This document shows, in pieces, positions 55,912 to 64,000 of a DNA stretch of 64,000 bases; the stretch's first letter is position 1; every line of letters begins with the position of its first letter. The DNA is from Tragulus kanchil (Eukaryota; Chordata; Mammalia; Artiodactyla; Tragulidae), in contig JAIOJX010000003.1 in NCBI GenBank assembly GCA_022376925.1, positions 36,695,874 to 36,759,873 on the forward strand, given 5' to 3'. Below the pieces are notes generated by a model, which had not been told where the DNA came from, did no database searches, and worked only from the letters and a program-made list of their open reading frames with translations. The translations under genes were made by a program, and so were the position numbers.

Positions 55912-56735
55912 GTAAGTAAAAGGTGGTTTTAAAAAGCTTTGTGGTATACTCTGTCCTCATTACAGCACTTTCTTTAATTAAGGCTTCTCAGTTCTGAGGT
56001 AAACCACAACTAAATCACTCCAAGTACTTGAATTCTGAGAGCTTCTGTTTAATAAAGGTGGAGCTTGGCAAGGCTGAGGCCCTTAACACTTACTTTGGTC
56101 CATCACAGGAGGAAGCAGTAAATGAAAATGAGGCCCACCTAATTCTTTCCAGAGATTTAGAGAATGAGAGTGGGTAACCTTTTTTTTTTTTTTTCCTTTC
56201 TTATTCACACTACTGTTTGGAATGAATTCCAGACTGAAATTTAAGAGTTCAATATTACTATTCATTTCAGGAACATGTATGATGTATTTTTTATGGTGGC
56301 GTTTTGTAATTCTCTGTGTTGTCTAAGTTTGAATCCTTTCTTTTTTGGTGTGGTTTATGACTGTGTTAAAACAAGGAGGGTTTTTAGAGTTGCAGTGAGT
56401 TTTAGTTGAAGCTGACTCTCAGAGTCTGCGAGATTCTATTAGCCTGTTTGACAGCAACAGTGAAATATTAGAGCCAGTTTTCAAAAGTTTGCTGCATCAC
56501 TAAATATGATAGGACCCCACGGCTTTTTATAATATAAGCAGCAGATGTATGATTTTTTTTTTTTCTTTCTTTTCATCTCCACCAAATCTATGACTTTACT
56601 AGAGACAGAAAGCGAAAGAAAATAGCTTTTGGTATTTTCTAGTTTGTCTTTATGTTGAAGGATGACATGAATGATACCTAGGACACTGCTAATAAACAAC
56701 ACAGGTAAATTTTCATTTAAAAAAAGAGAAAACCT

Positions 56736-58989
56736 TAGTATTTTTAATAGTTGAATTCCTTTTAAAAATTAGTGCATAAAGCTAGCTCTTAATATCAAAT
56801 CATTCTTGAATTTGTTTGTTTTTTCTCCTTGATAGTCCCGAGGAATGTCCTCCAAAAGGGTGGTTATACAAAATGATGCTTTGAGAAAGAAAATAACAGA
56901 ACTTCTGTTTGAATTTATTCATATCATTCTTTTTTCTATCCTTTTGTGCCTGTTGTATAATAGTGCAGTGGAGAGAGAGACTATATATCTTTAATTAACA
57001 GATGTGTGATAACGTCTAGATAGTGCTGACTTGCTTTTTTCATTCTTTTTCATCCGGGGCTAGAAACTTGACCTTAAATGGCTTGAAAAATGATAATTCT
57101 AAGGCAATAATTATGTAGCCATTGTATTTATTTTGTTACCAGTTTGTATTTTGAATTTTTACCCATATAGGGTTTTGTGTATTTTATGATCCTAATGAGG
57201 CATCATGTTAGATTAGATTATCTTTGCTGTCTCCCTGACTTCAAAATTTTCTTCCTAATTCCTTTGTGACTCCTTTGAAGAGAGACGCTTTAAAAATGGA
57301 AGGTATTCATACAGATAAAACAAGAGAATAAACAATGGTAGACAGAATGAGCAAGAAGTGTGCTGTGTGTTGAAGTTCTAAATCCCCTGGCTTTACTTTG
57401 GAGCCTGGGTGCTCTGTAATTTGATACTTTTAAACTCTAGCCAAGAGACAGTTTTTAGTAGACAGTCTACGGAGTGCTAAATAGAGTGAGCCAGACAGAT
57501 ACTCGCTGATGACTTTTCACTGCTCTGTGAAGGAGGAGATATCACTGACTATATTGGAGCTAGGAAGCAAAAGGAGGTAGCTTTCAGTATTTTCCGGTTT
57601 GTCTTTATGTGGAAGAGCAACGTGAATTCTTGTTTAATGGAAGTAACTCAGAGTATCTAGTATCCCTGAGGAAGCTGAGCTTTTTCTGGTTCCTTAATTT
57701 TAAGGATGGTAGGGACTTGAGATCCTTATAAATTAAAGGGAAGATACCAGTAGAAAAAGTGGGCATCAAAGATACAAATGAGGAATCCAAAGACTGAAAA
57801 AGGAGATAATGAAACTGAGGGCACATTGGAGAGCTATTTGTAGGTAATTCCGTAGGGATACCTAAAAGTATTTTTAATAGTTGAATTCCTTTTAAAAATT
57901 AGTGCATAAAGCTAGCTCTTAATATCAAATCATTCTTGAATTTGTTTGTTTTTTCTCCTTGATAGTCCCGAGGAATGTCCTCCAAAAGGGTGGTTATACA
58001 AAATGATGCTTTGAGAAAGAAAATAACAGAACTTCTGTTTGAATTTATTCATATCATTCTTTTTTCTATCCTTTTGTGCCTGTTGTATAATAGTGCAGGG
58101 GAGAGAGAGACTATATATCTTTAATTAACAGATGTGTGATAACGTCTAGATAGTGCTGACTTGCTTTTTTCATTCTTTTTCATCCGGGGCTAGAAACTTG
58201 ACCTTAAATGGCTTGAAAAATGATAATTCTAAGGCAATAATTATGTAGCCATTGTATTTATTTTGTTACCAGTTTGTATTTTGAATTTTTACCCATATAG
58301 GGTTTTGTGTATTTTATGATCCTAATGAGGCATCATGTTAGATTAGATTATCTTTGCTGTCTCCCTGACTTCAAAATTTTCTTCCTAATTCCTTTGTGAC
58401 TCCTTTGAAGAGAGACGCTTTAAAAATGGAAGGTATTCATACAGATAAAACAAGAGAATAAACAATGGTAGACAGAATGAGCAAGAAGTGTGCTGTGTGT
58501 TGAAGTTCTAAATCCCCTGGCTTTACTTTGGAGCCTGGGTGCTCTGTAATTTGATACTTTTAAACTCTAGCCAAGAGACAGTTTTTAGTAGACAGTCTAC
58601 GGAGTGCTAAATAGAGTGAGCCAGACAGATACTCGCTGATGACTTTTCACTGCTCTGTGAAGGAGGAGATATCACTGACTATATTGGAGCTAGGAAGCAA
58701 AAGGAGGTAGCTTTCAGTATTTTCCGGTTTGTCTTTATGTGGAAGAGCAACGTGAATTCTTGTTTAATGGAAGTAACTCAGAGTATCTAGTATCCCTGAG
58801 GAAGCTGAGCTTTTTCTGGTTCCTTAATTTTAAGGATGGTAGGGACTTGAGATCCTTATAAATTAAAGGGAAGATACCAGTAGAAAAAGTGGGCATCAAA
58901 GATACAAATGAGGAATCCAAAGACTGAAAAAGGAGATAATGAAACTGAGGGCACATTGGAGAGCTATTTGTAGGTAATTCCGTAGGGAT
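56736..58989. repeat. Tandem duplication N (period 1130)
   Basis: Bases 56736-57867 recur at 57868-58989 with almost no differences (one gtgcagtgg versus gtgcagggg near 56966). The join reads gtagggatacctaaaagta. Intronic, no recognised element inside. Confidence 0.95.
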
Positions 58990-60711
58990 GAGAGAAAGAG
59001 GTAAGAGATTGACCATGGTTTCCATAGAGAAGAGAGAAAAGCCATTAGTGGAGACTGAAACAATTGAGTTACGTTAGAAGGTTTAGAAATGCTCTAAGGG
59101 TTTAGAGTAATAGTTGAGCGAAATAGGAGTGGAATCTGACCAGTCACTACTTGTTTGGGGATTATTGGTCTATGGAGGACCCAGTGAGACCACTGCACAG
59201 GTGCACTCTATCTTGAGATCCCTTCTATCCAGTGAGACTGCTAGATAGGTCCATTCTAGACCCCCTTCTTCCCCCATGCCCCTAAGTCTCCAAAACGAAG
59301 AGACAGAAAACCAGAGGAAACCACTGGCCAAAACTTCCTGGGCTCCTGTGACAGGAAAATAGGGACAAAAGAGAAATTCAGTTGCTGAGGAAAGAACAAT
59401 TAAGATCAGGGAAAGGATAAATGGAGGGTCCAGGGGACCTGAAGGACTTCATATGACAGCAGTTAGTGAACACTCTTTACTGCAAGAGCTGAAAGACAGT
59501 AGCCAGTCGATGTGATACCATAGCGTCTTTGAATTTGATTTCATACTTAGAGCATTTTATTGAATGAGCTGGATCATTAATGTGGTCATGAAAGGGCAGC
59601 TGAGATATACTGGAAGTGAAAGTCGTTGGAACTGCCTAAGCCTAAGAACTAGAAGGCTCGGTGGTTGGATAGTATCCACGTCCACACATGCAGGTGCTGG
59701 CAGCACTGAGCCCTGCGAGGCTTTAAAGCGAGTTTGTTCACCATCAGAGACAGGGTCCCCTTAGATACACTGTAAAGTTAGGGGCCAATGGGAACCCTTA
59801 GAGGTTGGATCAGGAAGAAGCCTAGAGCAGTTTGGGTACAAAAATAAGAGAACAGGTAGATGACCTAATGTTGGCATTTTATGATGTGAGCAAAGCGGAC
59901 GGAGGGGCTGTGTGGCAGCTGGCCGGGGGCTTCGGGCAGGCCTGGTTTCCGGTTGCTTCTGCGCGGCCATTAGATGGGACTGGAGTCAGAGCCTGGCACA
60001 GCAGGAGCAAGCTGGTTCCCCAAGGTTTTGATTTTAGGGACCCGAACAGGCCTCTTACACAGTTGGTAAATTGTGAACGAGCACCTTGCTCAGTGGGGCT
60101 GCGCATGACAGGGCGTGGAGGGAACAGCCGTTCCACCTCATTCCTCACGGAGCTCACCCAGCTGCCCAAATGCATCTTGCTGCTTCTCCCTCTGCTTCTC
60201 TTACTTCGTTTACTACTGGAGACATACTTGCTGCCTCCTCTCCCTGCTTATACTTCATTTGCAAATGAGTCAACTGTAAATTATGGCTAACCATTGTGAA
60301 ACACTACCCAATTAAACAAAAAGAAAACTGGGAGATTTGAAATAAAAATTAGAAGTTATCAAGGACTAATGTCACTCACTTAAAAAGATGTAGGCGTACC
60401 AAAAAGTCACCTTGAGCAGTGTTTACATCAACCTCTTAACGTTTTTAGTTAAAACAATTTTGTGTTCACATGCAGGCGTGTATTTGGAGCCTGAATCAGA
60501 CTGATGGGGAAATTGGGGTGGGGATTGGAAATTCAGCACTGACTGAATATTTGACTTTTTTTTTTTAAGATTACCATAAATAGCCAAATTCAGAATAAAT
60601 TTTAAAGTGATTTTTGTTGCCCTGTCTTATTTATGTATTCATGTTGTAGAACTCTGGTTTTCGTTGCAGATACGCAGTCTAGCTAGATTTTGGCCGGCCG
60701 TAGGTTTTCGT

Positions 60712-62926
60712 TATCACTTTACTAACAAATAATGACATTCTGACTTAGTTCAAATGTGACATTAATTATGATTTAGTACTTTAGTAATGCTCTAGTTTAG
60801 AGATTAAATAGCATTAGACATTCATACCATGACTGTTCTTTTTAAGAATATTTTTAATTCAGCAGGAAGAATTGGGATAACTGTGACGAATACAGATCAT
60901 TTTCTGTGAAGGTGCCCATGGTCTGTTAGAACTTTTGCCCCTTTTAGAACACAGTTTGATGTCACATATTTGAGTATTTATGTTATTTCATTTTTCTAAA
61001 ATGCTTTTGCTTCCTTTTTATTATTTTTTTCTTTTCCGCCAGCTTCTCTAGTACTTTCCTAATTGGCCAGACTCAAATATTTCTGTCAATATTCCTCATC
61101 CGTGTACTTCCCAGTAATACTATAGTTATCAATTTACTCATTGTTCTTTCAACGTATGAATCCCTACTATGTACCAGATACTAAGCTAGGAAGTAGGTGT
61201 TGGTGGAGAGGCAGAGGGGAGGGATACAAAATAAGTAAGAGTGTGAGGTCTTGTTCTTGGGGAATGTGATAGACGTAACATATTCGCATAGCTGAGATGC
61301 ATTGTGATAGGTTGTAGAGTGGGTCCACTTAGGAGGTGACATTTGAGGAAGTCTCAAAGAAAAACTACCAGGACAGACTGAAGGAATGTCACATTAGAGA
61401 ATCAAATGTCCAAAGTTACGGAGGTTACGGTGCATTTGAGAACTGATAAATAGTTGAGAAGGTTGAAGCAAGAATTGAGGGTAGAAAGCATCTAAATACT
61501 GGGCAACTTAGCTTTCCCCTTTCCTTTCCAGGTAGAACTTGGCCTATAAAAACAGAAAAGGCGTACTTACTTCTTCCTCCAGCTACTCATAATGTTTAGT
61601 TTCTTTTCCTTCTCTAATGAGGAGCCCATTTGTATTTATATGCCTCTTATTTCTGTTGTTAAGCTCTGTAAGGGTTGTGCGTGCTGAGTCACTTCAGTCA
61701 TGTCCATCAGGACTCCCTTAAGATCCCTCTTACTCCTTTTTCTTCCAAAGTGTTAAATACTGTATTTTGTTCATGGTAGGCATTTGTAGAACACTAAATT
61801 TTCATTTTTAGCATTCGGTATCACTTTACTAACAAATAATGACATTCTGACTTAGTTCAAATGTGACATTAATTATGATTTAGTACTTTAGTAATGCTCT
61901 AGTTTAGAGATTAAATAGCATTAGACATTCATACCATGACTGTTCTTTTTAAGAATATTTTTAATTCAGCAGGAAGAATTGGGATAACTGTGACGAATAC
62001 AGATCATTTTCTGTGAAGGTGCCCATGGTCTGTTAGAACTTTTGCCCCTTTTAGAACACAGTTTGATGTCACATATTTGAGTATTTATGTTATTTCATTT
62101 TTCTAAAATGCTTTTGCTTCCTTTTTATTATTTTTTTCTTTTCCGCCAGCTTCTCTAGTACTTTCCTAATTGGCCAGACTCAAATATTTCTGTCAATATT
62201 CCTCATCCGTGTACTTCCCAGTAATACTATAGTTATCAATTTACTCATTGTTCTTTCAACGTATGAATCCCTACTATGTACCAGATACTAAGCTAGGAAG
62301 TAGGTGTTGGTGGAGAGGCAGAGGGGAGGGATACAAAATAAGTAAGAGTGTGAGGTCTTGTTCTTGGGGAATGTGATAGACGTAACATATTCGCATAGCT
62401 GAGATGCATTGTGATAGGTTGTAGAGTGGGTCCACTTAGGAGGTGACATTTGAGGAAGTCTCAAAGAAAAACTACCAGGACAGACTGAAGGAATGTCACA
62501 TTAGAGAATCAAATGTCCAAAGTTACGGAGGTTACGGTGCATTTGAGAACTGATAAATAGTTGAGAAGGTTGAAGCAAGAATTGAGGGTAGAAAGCATCT
62601 AAATACTGGGCAACTTAGCTTTCCCCTTTCCTTTCCAGGTAGAACTTGGCCTATAAAAACAGAAAAGGCGTACTTACTTCTTCCTCCAGCTACTCATAAT
62701 GTTTAGTTTCTTTTCCTTCTCTAATGAGGAGCCCATTTGTATTTATATGCCTCTTATTTCTGTTGTTAAGCTCTGTAAGGGTTGTGCGTGCTGAGTCACT
62801 TCAGTCATGTCCATCAGGACTCCCTTAAGATCCCTCTTACTCCTTTTTCTTCCAAAGTGTTAAATACTGTATTTTGTTCATGGTAGGCATTTGTAGAACA
62901 CTAAATTTTCATTTTTAGCATTCGGT
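60712..62926. repeat. Tandem duplication O (period 1107)
   Basis: Bases 60712-61818 recur at 61819-62926, nearly identical. The join reads gcattcgg then tatcactttac. It includes a short Bov-like fragment near 61675-61715 (gtgctgagtcacttcagtca) and its copy. Confidence 0.95.
61672..61718 (-). mobile_element. Bov-A fragment (copy near 62779-62825)
   Basis: The words gtgcgtgctgagtcacttca and gtcatgtcc are the reverse of the 3' end of Bov-A elements. Only about 45 bases remain. Repeated by duplication O. Confidence 0.65.
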
Positions 62927-62949
62927 ATGAGCACACTGCTTAAAGTAAT

Positions 62950-63150
62950 TTCTAACCACCTTACCTCAGTTCTCTCATTTAATTTTCAGTACGCCCATTT
63001 GATGTTAAGTTTTTATCATTCTCATTTTTCCAGTGACAAAAGAGAGCTGTTCTCCCAAGATTCTCAGTAGTACGTAGTGGAAGCTAGTTCTGGAACTCCA
63101 GTCTGTATGATTCGAAAGACCAAGCTTTTGCGTTCAGTCTACCTTCATCT
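62950..63150 (-). mobile_element. MIR SINE relic, antisense
   Basis: Reads ctcatttaattttcagtacg, catttttccagtgacaaaag, and gaagctagttctggaactcc in reverse MIR order. Diverged. Confidence 0.55.
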
Positions 63151-63181
63151 GAACTTCCCCAGCTCACTCACTTTTATTTGG

Positions 63182-63386
63182 TCTTCCCTGGTGGCTCAGA
63201 TGGTAAAGAATCTGCCCGCAGTGTGGGAGACCAGGGTTCGATCCCTGGATCTGGAAGATTTCCTGGAGGAAGGACTGGCAATCCACCCCAGTATTCTTGC
63301 CTGGAGAATCCCGTGGACAGAGCAACCTGGTGGGCTACAGCCCTTGGGGTCGCACAGAGTCAGACACAAACAGTTTCGCTTTCACT
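63182..63386 (+). mobile_element. Bov-tA type SINE
   Basis: Complete order: cttccctggtggctcagatg, gggttcgatccctggatctg, then gaggaaggactggcaatcca, tattcttgcctggagaatcc, and ggtcgcacagagtcagacac. The B box is intact. + orientation. Confidence 0.93.
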
Positions 63387-64000
63387 GTCTTTATCTTGAT
63401 TAGACATAAGGAAAAATACAGTTATAAAAAGATAAAGTAAATATAGCTATAAAAATCAAATTATTTTGGCTAGAGCTCCACAATTAAATAAATATACATA
63501 CTCTTATAGTCTAATAACTGAGCATGAATAAGGATACCTAGTGAAAGCTGTTTAAAATTAAAATTCTTAATATTTGGAAAATACACATGTAAGTTAGTAG
63601 AATGTTTCATACACCAGGGTAAATATAAGTTTAACAAGAGAAAATCATTTATGCACCTGATGTGGGAAACATTTGACTGCCTGTAATAGAACCTAACATT
63701 TTTTGAAAAACAGGTTTATTCTAGTATTATTAAAATAGGAGATACTAGTGATTTGAGATTTATAGGTGCAGTTCTTTGGATACTTTGTCAAAAATGAGAT
63801 ATTTTAACATTGTGAATGAGGTTGAGTGACAGAGAAAGTTTATATCAAGGAAAATATATAGTAGCTCATTAGAAATATTCTAAGATATGTTTATAATGCT
63901 AATATTATTCAAATTCTTACAAAAACAACTTGAATCTCTATGCAGTTATACAAACCACTTTCTACGTACTTAGGCTGATTGATGTTCAAATAGAGAAAGT

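Larger units (their letters stand above)
1..64000 (+). other. MYCBP2: MYCBP2 gene, internal part (both ends outside the window)
   Basis: Twenty-one exons on the + strand join with matching phases into one reading frame of 3,101 nt (about 1,033 codons). The frame holds a PHR domain, a filamin-type Ig repeat and linkers in the order expected for MYCBP2. Known for the family: a very large, mainly neuronal E3 ligase that uses a C-terminal RING-Cys-relay, works with FBXO45 and SKP1, and limits DLK and NMNAT2 to control axon growth, synapse formation and axon degeneration. The N-terminal RCC1 repeats, first PHR domain, DOC domain and RING region are not in this window. All introns used are GT-AG. 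Several exons appear twice through local tandem duplications that look artefactual. Gene identity is very secure; residue numbering is from memory and approximate. Confidence 0.97.
55912..64000 (+). other. MYCBP2: Intron after exon u, open at the window's right end
   Basis: 8.1 kb as written, about 5.9 kb after removing duplications N and O. There is one Bov-tA SINE at 63182-63386 and a MIR relic before it. Bases 59000-60300 are G+C-richer without homology I recognise. No further exon found by scanning for MYCBP2-like frames. Confidence 0.78.

Noticed and set aside
59832..60290. 152-codon frame starting MGTKIREQVDDL
   Set aside because: Intronic, no Kozak context or splice link, no recognised domain, and a low-complexity Leu-rich end. 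Left as an unexplained G+C-rich block.
55912..64000. A further MYCBP2 exon
   Set aside because: I looked for open frames with flanking AG and GT and MYCBP2-like residues on the + strand and found none. The next exon should lie to the right of the window.

Overview
The window is vertebrate nuclear DNA from a ruminant. Bov-tA/Bov-A SINEs, BovB (RTE) LINE tails and many CHR-like tRNA-derived SINEs lie among ancient MIR, L1, L2, MER5-like and Tigger-like relics. I cannot name the species. The only gene I can support is an internal part of MYCBP2 (PAM/Phr1/highwire family, a giant neuronal E3 ubiquitin ligase) on the + strand. Twenty-one exons with consistent splice phases encode about 1,033 codons, by my recollection roughly residues 1,500-2,550 of about 4,680. 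Both gene ends lie outside the window.

Layout: exons at 1-161, 7157-7378 and 11341-11532 encode a helical linker. Exons at 13602-13808, 14636-14767 and 17873-18051 encode the second PHR domain. Exons from 22607 to 35216 encode a largely helical region with an embedded beta-rich stretch. Exons at 35917-36061, 43722-43937, 47712-47767 and 50743-50858 encode the filamin-type Ig repeat, interrupted by a Ser/Pro/Gln-rich insert. Exons at 53107-53204, 54931-55047 and 55771-55911 encode a linker and a small beta-rich module that looks SH3b-like. From 55912 to the end I see only intron.

The dominant structural feature is not gene biology. Fifteen head-to-tail duplications, each 1.04-1.16 kb, account for about 16.6 kb (a quarter) of the window. 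Copies are nearly identical, differ mostly by homopolymer and small indels, are often degraded near the joins, and duplicate four exons wholly and one partly. Some extra exon copies are in frame and some are broken. I read these as unmerged overlaps from assembly rather than real tandem duplications. Any gene model built here must use one copy of each exon.

The most biological lead is a set of apparently young CHR-like SINEs with clean 10-13 bp target-site duplications, falling into two 3'-tail types. I found no convincing new multi-gene system, no CRISPR array and no functional RNA gene.
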